Below are positions 1 through 6,901 of a stretch of 18,860 nt of DNA, piece by piece. The notes beneath the pieces are model-generated. The model saw only the letters and a list, made by a program, of their open reading frames with translations. It was not told the DNA's origin and ran no database searches. Numbering within the stretch: the first letter of the stretch is position 1; each line of letters opens with the position of its first letter. Origin of the DNA: Bacteroidota bacterium (GTDB lineage: Bacteria; Bacteroidota; Bacteroidia; Flavobacteriales; Crocinitomicaceae); NCBI GenBank assembly GCA_029558435.1, contig JAKQEZ010000606.1, positions 1-18,860 on the forward strand. Reading direction: 5' to 3'. A program made the translations under genes and the position numbers.

Positions 1-1
1 C

Positions 2-220
2 TTTTCCTATAAGTCAAGGCAGATTATCGGTAAAAAGATAAAGCAGGTGCGTGAGAAAAAACAACTCACGTTGGAACAGTTGGCAGATTTATTAGGAACA
101 GACCGACAACATATTTGGAACATTGAAGCAGGTAGAAAAAATTTTACGATGGATTATTTAGATAGGATAGCAAAAGTGCTTGATGTTTCACTAAGCGAAT
201 TTCTGAATACAAATATTTAA
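2..220 (+). CDS. XRE-family helix-turn-helix regulator, 3' end (partial)
   Basis: The frame is open from the window edge to a TAA stop and encodes the last 72 residues of a small DNA-binding protein; the start lies upstream of the window. The visible part is a Cro/C1 (XRE) helix-turn-helix: IKQVREKKQLTLEQLADLLG forms helices 1-2, TDRQHIWNIEAGRKNFTMDY the recognition helix and following turn, and LDRIAKVLDVSLSEF the last helices. Family knowledge says such proteins are single-domain repressors or regulators of adjacent genes. It sits 20 bp upstream of the next gene, so the two are probably co-transcribed and it may regulate that gene. There is no evidence of an effector domain, although one could be encoded before the window. 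The family call is solid; the target is unknown. Confidence 0.85.
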   Translation, partial: FSYKSRQIIGKKIKQVREKKQLTLEQLADLLGTDRQHIWNIEAGRKNFTMDYLDRIAKVLDVSLSEFLNTNI

Positions 221-240
221 TCACACCAAAAACAAACAAC

Positions 241-990
241 ATGGCATCAACATCAGAAACCGGACACGCAAAAAATGTAGCCAACTTTGAGGACATGATT
301 TCCTTCTGCACCGGCTACGGAGCAACTTACAATCCTTCAAAAGTTGCGATACAATTACCATCACTAAACACCCTTCGCACAAATGCTGAAAATGCAGTGG
401 CAGATGTAAATTCAGCCAACACTGCATTCATCAATGCAACCAATGCACGGCAAATCGCTTTCAATCCTGTAAAGCCATTAGCAACTCGTTTAGTAAACGC
501 TTTAGAGGCAACCGATGCAACCGATGAATTAATTAAGGATGCAAAAACTTTAAACAGAAAAGTTCAGGGGGCGCGTAAAAGCAAAGGCACAAAACCTGAA
601 ACACCGCCAACACCACCCGACACAGCCGCAGAAGACAAACAGATTTCTGTTTCACAACAGAGCTACGACAGTATTATTGAGAACTTTGAAAAATTGGGGC
701 AACTGGTAGCAACCGAACCTACCTACACTCCAAACGAAGTGGACTTGCAGACAGCGACACTTATTACCTTTCACGGCAACTTAAAAACAACAAACACCGC
801 AGTCATTAACGCAACGACAGCTATCAGCAATGCGCGTATTACCCGTAACCAAATACTTTATGCACCTAAAACAGGTTTGTATGACGTTGCACAGGAAGTA
901 AAAAAATATGTAAAGTCCGTTTTCGGTGCGACAAGTCCTCAATACAAACAGGTGAGCAAAATCAAGTTTACTAAGCCCCGCAAAAAATAA
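241..990 (+). CDS. Hypothetical protein with two related helical halves
   Basis: A 249-residue protein of unknown function with no signal peptide and no membrane segment. Two halves appear to be related. The first (about residues 30-115) starts YNPSKVAIQLPSL and runs through NTAFINATNARQIAFNPVKP to KTLNRKVQGARKSKG. The second (about 160-249) starts YTPNEVDLQTATL and runs through NTAVINATTAISNARITRNQ to QVSKIKFTKPRKK. They are joined by a proline/threonine-rich linker (TKPETPPTPPDT). Both halves are rich in alanine, asparagine and threonine and look helical, and both end in a lysine/arginine-rich tail that might bind nucleic acid. The gene follows an XRE regulator by 20 bp and ends at a strong intrinsic terminator, so the two form a short operon. 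The start ATG is the first in frame. Function unknown. Confidence 0.8.
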   Translation: MASTSETGHAKNVANFEDMISFCTGYGATYNPSKVAIQLPSLNTLRTNAENAVADVNSANTAFINATNARQIAFNPVKPLATRLVNALEATDATDELIKDAKTLNRKVQGARKSKGTKPETPPTPPDTAAEDKQISVSQQSYDSIIENFEKLGQLVATEPTYTPNEVDLQTATLITFHGNLKTTNTAVINATTAISNARITRNQILYAPKTGLYDVAQEVKKYVKSVFGATSPQYKQVSKIKFTKPRKK

Positions 991-1009
991 TCTCACATGA
1001 TTTTTAGTA

Positions 1010-1054
1010 AAGCCGCCTTGACAATTTACAAAGTTGCAAGGCGGTTTTTATTTT
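1010..1054 (+). terminator. Intrinsic terminator after the 249-aa gene
   Basis: CCGCCTTG (1013-1020) pairs exactly with CAAGGCGG (1037-1044) and is followed by a T-rich run (TTTTTATTTT). It lies 20 bp after the upstream stop codon, in the right orientation to end that operon. Confidence 0.85.
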
Positions 1055-1260
1055 CCCACAATCCGCTTGACAAAGTTGCCGTTCCTCTTTTCACTTTTCG
1101 CAATCCGTTCGACAATGTTGCCATGACACTCGGTAATTCTCGCATGACGTTCCATACTTTTCTGCTGACACTTTTCAATTTTAGCAATCTGTCCGACACT
1201 TTTCGCACGACCATTTTCAGTTCTTACATTACGCTCGACAAATCTTCCATGACAAAGACC
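1054..1260. repeat. Five imperfect 42-bp tandem repeats
   Basis: Anchors at 1069, 1111, 1153, 1195 and 1237 are exactly 42 bp apart; four read GACA and the 1153 copy reads CATA. A shared pattern follows the anchor (for example GACAATGTTGCCATGACAC and CATACTTTTCTGCTGACAC). Because 42 is a multiple of three, all open frames repeat every 14 residues. On the - strand one frame gives units such as CHGNIVERIAKSEK and CHGRFVERNVRTEN. That - strand frame would have to start inside the hairpin at 1281-1347 and has no convincing start, so I do not annotate a protein here. It may be a remnant of a coiled-coil gene or a non-coding repeat. Confidence 0.75.
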
Positions 1261-1280
1261 AAAAGACAGGCAACGCACTA

Positions 1281-1347
1281 AAAAAATACACTCTTGCAAG
1301 TCGCACAAGCCACCCCGCAGACCAAAACTTGCAAGAGAGTATTTTTT
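1281..1347. terminator. Long A/T-flanked hairpin, probably a bidirectional terminator
   Basis: The arm 1281-1300 (A6 then TACACTCTTGCAAG) pairs with 1328-1347 (CTTGCAAGAGAGTAT then T6) with one mismatch. The A-run on one side and the T-run on the other suit termination in both directions. The loop (GCACAAGCCACC...GCAGACC) is shared with another hairpin at 9486-9542, so this is also a member of a dispersed repeat family. Confidence 0.65.
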
Positions 1348-1509
1348 TCTGCCGCCCAATTAAAAACTTCAATTTTTTTCTCCCACCCTTCTAAAAAATA
1401 AAAATACCCCACCCGCCCCCTAACCCGACAGTTTCTCTTTCCATTCCAGCGTTCTTCCTTGACAGTTTAATGCTAACCCGACACGACAACACCTTCGACA
1501 GACAGAAGG

Positions 1510-1649
1510 GCATCCGGTAACATGGGGTTGCCGCAATGCGGGGTGCAGTGCTTAATTGAACGGTAGTCCTTTTACATACTTTTGTCGTGGGCGGACAGTT
1601 CAGCGCGTTTAATTCCCGCACTGACGGCAACCCCCGAAACGTTAGGTGC
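1510..1649 (+). repeat. attC-like recombination site 1
   Basis: Left core GCATCCGGTAAC (1510-1521) is followed by an arm beginning GGGGTTGCCG (1524-1533). The opposing arm ends CGGCAACCCC (1625-1634), then comes the spacer and the right core GTTAGGTGC (1641-1649). The arms continue inward (CAATGCGGG against CCCGCACTG) with one unpaired base and one mismatch, like the extrahelical bases of integron attC sites. The left core predicts that the cassette ending here begins with GTTACCGGATGC, which is not in the window. Length of about 140 bp is within the attC range. The stretch from 1348 to 1509 holds nothing else I can recognise. Confidence 0.7.
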
Positions 1650-1718
1650 AAGCCTAAAGAACGACATCACCGAGACAAACCGACAACCAAATTCAAAATT
1701 TCTACAAAATTGAAATGG

Positions 1719-1726
1719 TAACTTTG
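1719..1726 (+). promoter_or_regulatory. Possible -7 promoter element TAACTTTG, nearly leaderless
   Basis: TAACTTTG fits the Bacteroidetes -7 consensus TAnnTTTG and ends only 4 bp before the response regulator ATG. Transcription would then start at or within a few bases of the ATG, giving a leaderless message. No good TTTG at the -33 distance is seen, so this is tentative. Confidence 0.4.
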
Positions 1727-1730
1727 ACGA

Positions 1731-2405
1731 ATGAAAATACTGATTATAGAAGACGAAAACGAACTTGCCGACAGCATCTCCGAATATCTTTCAGAAGAAA
1801 ACTATTTGTGTGAGTTTGCCCGAACTTATAATCAAGCATTGGAGAAAATCGAATCATTTAATTACGACTGCATCTTGTTAGACATTATGTTGCCAGACGG
1901 CAACGGAATGAAAATTTTAGAAGAACTAAAAAAGCAAAACAAGCAAGACGGTGTAATTATCATTTCGGCAAAAAACGCATTAGACGACAAAATAAAAGGA
2001 CTTCAAATTGGTGCAGACGACTATTTGACAAAGCCTTTTCATCTTTCTGAATTAGCAGCAAGGATTTACTCGGTTATCCGAAGAAAACAATTCAGAAATT
2101 CAAATACCGTTCGACAAAATGAATTAGAAATAGACTTGCTTGCAAAGACTATTTCAGTTCATAATCAACTTGTTATTCTAACCAAAAAAGAATTTGATTT
2201 ATTGCTCTACTTTGTCGGAAATAAAAACAGAGTAATTTCAAAAAGCACCTTAGCTGAACATCTTTCAGGTGATTTTGCAGATATGTTAGACAATCACGAT
2301 TTTGTTTACGCTCATATCAAAAACTTAAAAAAGAAATTGAGTGAAGCTGGATGCGAAAGTTATTTAAAGACTGTTTACGGAACAGGTTATAAATGGGAAG
2401 GATGA
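1731..2405 (+). CDS. OmpR/PhoB-family response regulator
   Basis: This 224-residue protein is the DNA-binding partner of the histidine kinase that follows. The N-terminal receiver domain (about 1-115) shows the acidic pair E7/D8, the phospho-acceptor D51 in LLDIMLPDG, S79 and K101 in TKPF. The C-terminal winged helix (about 130-224) contains the KEFDLLLYF segment and ends in TVYGTGYKW, typical of the OmpR/PhoB class. Family knowledge: phosphorylation at D51 promotes dimerisation and binding to direct repeats in promoters. Start MKILIIEDE is a standard receiver start. It is the first gene of a cassette, 90 bp after the boundary, and overlaps the kinase gene. The outer-membrane barrel gene downstream is the obvious regulatory target, but this is inference. 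Confidence 0.93.
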   Translation: MKILIIEDENELADSISEYLSEENYLCEFARTYNQALEKIESFNYDCILLDIMLPDGNGMKILEELKKQNKQDGVIIISAKNALDDKIKGLQIGADDYLTKPFHLSELAARIYSVIRRKQFRNSNTVRQNELEIDLLAKTISVHNQLVILTKKEFDLLLYFVGNKNRVISKSTLAEHLSGDFADMLDNHDFVYAHIKNLKKKLSEAGCESYLKTVYGTGYKWEG

Positions 2406-3688
2406 ATAGATTACTAAACAAATCGCTTAAATCATTCACCATTTACGCACTTATTGTTTTAGCGGCAAGTGTTCCTGCATACCTTTATTTGGTTGATAGC
2501 ATTTGGCTTCGTGAATTGGACGAGCATAATGAAATTGTTGCTGACAGAACGGAAAACGAACTCAATAAATTACAACTGTCTGAAATTGAATTAAATCAAA
2601 GCATATTACTTTGGAACAAAATTCAACCCGGAACCAACCTCCAAAAGACCACTTTAGAAAAAAACAGAAAAGACAGCACCTACACAGTATCAAGAAAAAA
2701 CCCCTATGTAACTCACCAAGATATTGACCGATTTCGGGGGCTTTCGAGAGTGATTGAAATAAATGGAGAATATTATTTACTCACCGTAGAAACCAATGTT
2801 GAAGAAACCGAAGAAACGGTCGTTGCAATAGCTGTTCTGACCTTTTTGTTTTTTCTGATTATGGTTGTCGGCTTTCTGATTCTAAACAGACGATTATCCG
2901 TAAAACTATGGCAACCTTTTAAAAATACTTTGGCGAAGTTGAAAGCATTTAATCTCAATTCACAAAGCAATATTTCGTTTGAAAAATCAACTATCCTTGA
3001 GTTTGAAGAATTGAATGTGGCTTTGAATAAATTAATCGAACACACGGTTTCGGTTTACAAATCGCAAAAAGAATTTACAGAAAATGCATCTCACGAATTG
3101 CAAACTCCTTTGGCAATCATCAAAAACAAATTGGACATACTGCTGCAAAAAGAAGCTTTAACAGACAGGCAGTACCAAATTATTGAAGACATAAATAAAG
3201 CATTGACAAGGGTTTCACGCATCAACAAAAATCTATTGTTGCTTGCCAAAATAGAAAACCATCAGTTTGATGATAGTGAAACAATAAATTTGAGCGAATT
3301 GACCACAGAATGTATAGAGCAATTGCAAGAACATTTTTCAAACAAAGACCTGAACCTAAAATCATCAATAGACGAAGATTGTGTGGTAACAGGAAATAGT
3401 ATTTTGATTGAAATTCTAATCAACAATCTATTGCTCAACTCAATTAGGCATAATTTACTAAAAGGAACAGTTGAAGTTAAGTTGAGCAAATCGGGCTTTA
3501 TTATTAGCAATTCAGGAAGGACTGCATTGGAGCAAGAACAGCTTTTCAAACGGTTTAAAAAAACTTCTGACGAAAGCTTAGGAAGTGGACTTGGATTGGC
3601 TATTGTTGAGCAAATCTGCAAAAGACATCAATGGACAATAGACTATGAATTTCAACAAGAAAAACACACATTTAAAATCAGTTTTTAG
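2402..3688 (+). CDS. Sensor histidine kinase
   Basis: A membrane sensor kinase that phosphorylates the preceding response regulator. From the preferred ATG at 2402 (ATGA overlap with the regulator stop; an in-frame ATG at 2393 would add three residues) the protein has 428 residues. It has two membrane helices, SFTIYALIVLAASVPAYLYL near the N-terminus and a second around residues 139-160 (ending FFLIMVVGFLIL). Between them is a short periplasmic segment of about 100 residues. A HAMP-like linker leads to the HisKA dimerisation motif NASHELQTPLAII with phospho-acceptor His at about residue 231. The ATPase domain has an N box (ILINNLLLNSIRHN) and a G2 box (GSGLGLAI); the G1 region reads ISNSGRT, shortened as is common in Bacteroidota kinases. 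No ligand-binding domain is recognisable, so the signal is unknown. Confidence 0.92.
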   Translation: MNRLLNKSLKSFTIYALIVLAASVPAYLYLVDSIWLRELDEHNEIVADRTENELNKLQLSEIELNQSILLWNKIQPGTNLQKTTLEKNRKDSTYTVSRKNPYVTHQDIDRFRGLSRVIEINGEYYLLTVETNVEETEETVVAIAVLTFLFFLIMVVGFLILNRRLSVKLWQPFKNTLAKLKAFNLNSQSNISFEKSTILEFEELNVALNKLIEHTVSVYKSQKEFTENASHELQTPLAIIKNKLDILLQKEALTDRQYQIIEDINKALTRVSRINKNLLLLAKIENHQFDDSETINLSELTTECIEQLQEHFSNKDLNLKSSIDEDCVVTGNSILIEILINNLLLNSIRHNLLKGTVEVKLSKSGFIISNSGRTALEQEQLFKRFKKTSDESLGSGLGLAIVEQICKRHQWTIDYEFQQEKHTFKISF

Positions 3689-3755
3689 GGCAATTCAAAA
3701 TTTCCTCTAAATCGCTTCGGAGTTTTGCAGGGTAACTTAAAAATTTATCCAATTT

Positions 3756-5144
3756 ATGAAGCGTAGTATAGCAACTCTGTTTATTCTGTTTTCAATCACA
3801 ATCGTAAAGGCTCAAGAAATAGACAGTCTTTCATTCATCAAATCGAAAAGAATGTCTGATGATGACCTTGCTAAAAAGCGAGAAGGAACGTTTTTTACAG
3901 GAATACCAGACTTTTCTTCCGACCCAGTTACAGGTTTCGGTTTTGGATTAAGAACAAACACCTATTGGAATGGTAATCGTGATAACCCTTTGTTTCCATA
4001 CACGCCCTACCTAATGAAACTGACAGCCAATGCGGCTTATTACACCTCAAATGCAAGAGAATTAATTTTAAAATTGGATGTCCCCTACTACAAAGGAACA
4101 CGTTGGAGATTTAAAGTGGACTTCAAAGCACAACAAAATCCAGCCAACCTTTATTTTGGACTTACTGAATCTACTCTCGGTCAACTTCGATTGCCCTCTG
4201 ACGAAAACACAACTTTTTCAACTTATAAAGAATTTGACAGAGCGAGAAAGACATTAAGACCAGGTGGAGTTGGAGAAGCTGATTTTGTAACGGATGCACT
4301 CTCGAACCGATTTAGGGAAACCGAATATATGCTCAACCTAAAAGCCGATTACGCACTTGGAAACGGTAAGTGGCGAATAATGGGTGGATATGAAATACAG
4401 CATTTGAGTTACGCCACTTTTGAAGGAATGGAAGCGGATGCAATTGACCCAATTACAGGACAAAACACAACCGCACCTAACGGCATTTCACTTTTAAGAC
4501 GAGATTTTGAAGATGGATTAATTTCAGGTGTTGACGGTGGTTGGGTTTCCATTATTCAAACCGCATTAATTTTTGACACAAGAGATTTTGAACCTGACCC
4601 AACGAAAGGATATTACTTTGAAGTTGCCAATGAATATTCAAGTAAATGCATAGGCTCGCAATTCGATTTTGACAAACTTTTTATTCAAGGTCGAGTCTAT
4701 CAGAAAATACCCGTTGGTAAAAGAACCGTTTTAGCAGGACGATTTGGTGTAGGAAACATTTTTGGAAACAATGCCCCATTTTTTGAATTTCAAGACCAAT
4801 GGAGTCCCGAAGGAAGTATCAATGCTTTAGGCGGTAGACAATCATTGCGTGGCTACAGAGCCAACCGATTTTTGGCTCGTTCAATGTGGTTCACCAATGT
4901 TGAGTTGAGAGTAAGACTTGCAGAAACTCAAATTGGAAAGCAAAGATTTGCCTTTGGCGTAGCACCATTCTTTGACGCAGGTACAGTAAGAGACCGTTGG
5001 CAAGATTTAAACTTTAAAAACATAAAAACTTCCTATGGCGGTGGACTAAGAATTGCTTGGAATCAATCCACAATTTTATCCTTTGACTACGGACATTCAA
5101 AAGAAGACAGGCTATTTTACTTTGGCATTGGACAAGCATTTTAG
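3756..5144 (+). CDS. BamA/TamA-like outer-membrane barrel (DUF5982-type)
   Basis: A 462-residue outer-membrane protein. It has a signal peptide (MKRSIATLFILFSITIVKAQ, cleavage after KA-Q plausible), then the N-terminal segment KKREGTFFTGIPDFSSDPVT typical of DUF5982 proteins. A beta-barrel of alternating hydrophobic residues follows. Near residues 358-372 it carries GGRQSLRGYRANRF, matching the conserved RGY/F motif of the Omp85 barrel loop. It ends in the C-terminal phenylalanine expected of barrels (FGIGQAF). It lacks POTRA repeats, so it resembles the barrel half only and need not act as an assembly factor; it may transport or bind lipid or metal. It lies 67 bp after the kinase gene, inside the same cassette, so it is probably controlled by that two-component system. 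Confidence 0.85.
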   Translation: MKRSIATLFILFSITIVKAQEIDSLSFIKSKRMSDDDLAKKREGTFFTGIPDFSSDPVTGFGFGLRTNTYWNGNRDNPLFPYTPYLMKLTANAAYYTSNARELILKLDVPYYKGTRWRFKVDFKAQQNPANLYFGLTESTLGQLRLPSDENTTFSTYKEFDRARKTLRPGGVGEADFVTDALSNRFRETEYMLNLKADYALGNGKWRIMGGYEIQHLSYATFEGMEADAIDPITGQNTTAPNGISLLRRDFEDGLISGVDGGWVSIIQTALIFDTRDFEPDPTKGYYFEVANEYSSKCIGSQFDFDKLFIQGRVYQKIPVGKRTVLAGRFGVGNIFGNNAPFFEFQDQWSPEGSINALGGRQSLRGYRANRFLARSMWFTNVELRVRLAETQIGKQRFAFGVAPFFDAGTVRDRWQDLNFKNIKTSYGGGLRIAWNQSTILSFDYGHSKEDRLFYFGIGQAF

Positions 5145-5208
5145 ACCTCAAAACGACTGACTTAAACATAAAAAAAGTATCTTAGTCGGACGAAAAATAA
5201 GAAGGCCA

Positions 5209-5344
5209 GCACCTAACAGCAGCTACCCAAAAGTGGCGGTTCAGTGGTTAATTCAAGCTTTGTACTTCTATCAAAGTTTATGCTTGGTTGACAGTGAAGT
5301 GCTTCGAAATCGCCACCTTCGGGTAGCTGCCAACCGTTATAGCC
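5209..5344 (+). repeat. attC-like recombination site 2
   Basis: Left core GCACCTAAC (5209-5217), left arm GCAGCTACCCAAAAGTGGCG (5219-5238), right arm CGCCACCTTCGGGTAGCTGC (5311-5330), spacer, right core GTTATAGCC (5336-5344). The arms pair at 18 of 20 positions, the two exceptions being possible G-T pairs. The inner 3' part from 5258 is nearly identical to that of site 5 near 13.3 kb. The left core ACCTAAC fits the classical RYYYAAC. Confidence 0.8.
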
Positions 5345-5404
5345 AATGCTAAAAGACAGACAGACCAAACATAAAATGACAGACGAAATGCCAACCGCAC
5401 ATTC

Positions 5405-5459
5405 AAGCACATTTGGTTGCCCCAACGCACGGGCGACCGCTTCGCAACCAAAAGAGCTT
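5405..5459. repeat. Hairpin upstream of the RNA repair operon
   Basis: TTTGGTTGC (5412-5420) pairs with GCAACCAAA (5444-5452), extended outward by AAGC/GCTT. It lies between the cassette boundary and the hen1 start, in what would be leader or promoter sequence. It is loosely similar in layout to the hairpins at 1281-1347 and 9486-9542. Confidence 0.5.
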
Positions 5460-5497
5460 GAATTTTGCCACCGCACGACAACGATAATATTGACAAA

Positions 5498-6901
5498 ATG
5501 ATTTTAAACATTACGACCACTCATAAACCAGCGACCGACTTAGGTTATTTGCTACATAAGCATCCCGACAAATTTCAAACTTTGGAATTATCAGTTGGTA
5601 AAGCTCATGTATTCTATCCTGAAAAAAGCGAAGAGAAAACCACTATAAGTGTTTTACTTGACATTGACCCCATAGACATGGTTCGTGGAGCAAGAAATTT
5701 GGGTGGTGACGGCTTTGCTCTCGGACACTATGTAAACGACAGACCTTATGTTGCATCATCATTTATGAGTGTTGCTTTATCAAAAGCGTTTTCATCTGCA
5801 ATGAATGGAAAGTGTAAAGACAAACCCGAATTGGTTGATGTGAAACTTCCATTTGAAGTAACCATAGCTGTTATTCCTGCACCAAAAGGTGGAGAAATTT
5901 TAATTAGAAAATTCTTTGAACCGCTTGGCTACAAAGTTGAATTGATAAGACATCAATTAGATTCTAAATTTCCTGAATGGGGCGACAGTAAATATTTCAC
6001 TTTAAAATTAAACCATACAATTACTACAAAGGAATTGCTTTCTCATCTTTATGTTCTTATTCCAACTTTGGACAATGACAAACATTATTTTGTGAGTGAA
6101 AATGAAATTGAAAAACTTATGCAAAAAGGTGAAGGCTGGCTAAAAGAGCATCCTGAAAAAGAACAAATCATTAGACGCTATTTAATAAATCTAAATTCCT
6201 TGTCAAGACTGGCATTGGAAAGATTAAGTGAGGGGGAAGAAATTGGAGACTTAAGCGATGAGTTGATTGAAAAAACGGAAAAGCAAAAACGAAAAGAAAC
6301 TTTACACGACAAACGAATAAAACTTGTCGCAGAGAAAATAACCGAATCAGGAGCAGAACGAGTTTTGGATTTAGGTTGCGGAGAAGGAAAATTAATCAGA
6401 CAATTAATAAAACAAAAACAATTTTCTGAAATAGTTGGAATGGACGTCTCTTACAATGAATTAATTAAAGCAAAAGAAAGATTACATTTTGAAGAAATGT
6501 CTCCGAAACAAAAGGAAAGAATCAATTTGTTTCAAGGTTCATTAACATACAAAGACCAAAGATTAGAAGGGTTTGATGCGGCAGCAGTAGTTGAAGTTAT
6601 TGAACATTTAGATTTGAATAGGCTTAAAGCATTTGAGCGAGTTTTATTTGAGTTTGCAAAACCTAAAACTGTTGTTCTGACGACACCAAACCAAGAATTC
6701 AATGTGATGTGGGATAAATTGGATGCAGAAGAAATGCGACACGATGACCACCGCTTTGAATGGACAAGAAAAGAGTTTTTGGAATGGTCAAATAAAATTG
6801 GAGAAACATATAATTATAAAGTTGAGCTTTTCCCTATTGGAGACGAAGTTGAAAATATAGGAGCTCCTTCACAAATGGCAATATTTACTTATGGAAATTA
6901 A
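5498..6901 (+). CDS. hen1: Bacterial Hen1: RNA 3'-terminal 2'-O-methyltransferase
   Basis: Partner of Pnkp in bacterial RNA repair. It methylates the 2'-OH at the 3' side of a break so that the repaired RNA cannot be cut again by the same ribotoxin, and its N-terminal domain activates the Pnkp ligase. I chose the ATG at 5498 (467 residues, MILNITTTHKPATDLGYLL, the family's usual start) over a TTG at 5465. The N-terminal domain spans about 1-240. The methyltransferase domain has SAM motif VLDLGCGEG (289-297) and the Mn-binding set E366, E369, H370 (EVIEH) plus H418 in RHDDHRFEW, with H415 nearby. These positions agree with my recollection of the Clostridium thermocellum enzyme. It overlaps the pnkp gene by 11 bp, so the two are translated together. 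All key residues are intact. Confidence 0.95.
   Translation: MILNITTTHKPATDLGYLLHKHPDKFQTLELSVGKAHVFYPEKSEEKTTISVLLDIDPIDMVRGARNLGGDGFALGHYVNDRPYVASSFMSVALSKAFSSAMNGKCKDKPELVDVKLPFEVTIAVIPAPKGGEILIRKFFEPLGYKVELIRHQLDSKFPEWGDSKYFTLKLNHTITTKELLSHLYVLIPTLDNDKHYFVSENEIEKLMQKGEGWLKEHPEKEQIIRRYLINLNSLSRLALERLSEGEEIGDLSDELIEKTEKQKRKETLHDKRIKLVAEKITESGAERVLDLGCGEGKLIRQLIKQKQFSEIVGMDVSYNELIKAKERLHFEEMSPKQKERINLFQGSLTYKDQRLEGFDAAAVVEVIEHLDLNRLKAFERVLFEFAKPKTVVLTTPNQEFNVMWDKLDAEEMRHDDHRFEWTRKEFLEWSNKIGETYNYKVELFPIGDEVENIGAPSQMAIFTYGN

Larger units (their letters stand above)
1641..5335 (+). mobile_element. Integron-like cassette 1 (two-component system plus outer-membrane barrel)
   Basis: The unit starts GTTAGGTGCAAGCCT and its terminal left core at 5209-5217 is GCACCTAAC, the exact reverse complement of its first nine bases; outward the match continues to 13 of 15. 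In integrons these two ends come together to form one complete attC in the circular cassette. Classical recombination would cut after the G at 1641. At 3.7 kb it carries three genes on the + strand, far more than the usual single-gene cassette. Confidence 0.65.

Noticed and set aside
1054..1260. CRISPR-like array
   Set aside because: Units are contiguous and mutually diverged with no unique spacers between constant repeats, and no cas genes are nearby.
997..1281. Open frame of 94 codons on the + strand (MIFSKAALTIY...)
   Set aside because: It begins inside the terminator hairpin and its body is simply the 42-bp repeat read in one of several open frames; no ribosome-binding site.
1048..1359. 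Open frame on the - strand with 14-residue repeats (ERIAKSEK-like)
   Set aside because: The start lies upstream of and reads through the long hairpin at 1281-1347; without a credible start it is kept as a repeat only.
5209..5344. The inverted repeats as plain intrinsic terminators
   Set aside because: They lack a following T-run and the unit-specific core complementarity is not explained by termination, although they may also stop transcription.
5465..5497. Upstream TTG start for hen1
   Set aside because: It would add eleven residues (MPPHDNDNIDK) that are not part of the family; MILNITTTHKPATDLG is the usual start.
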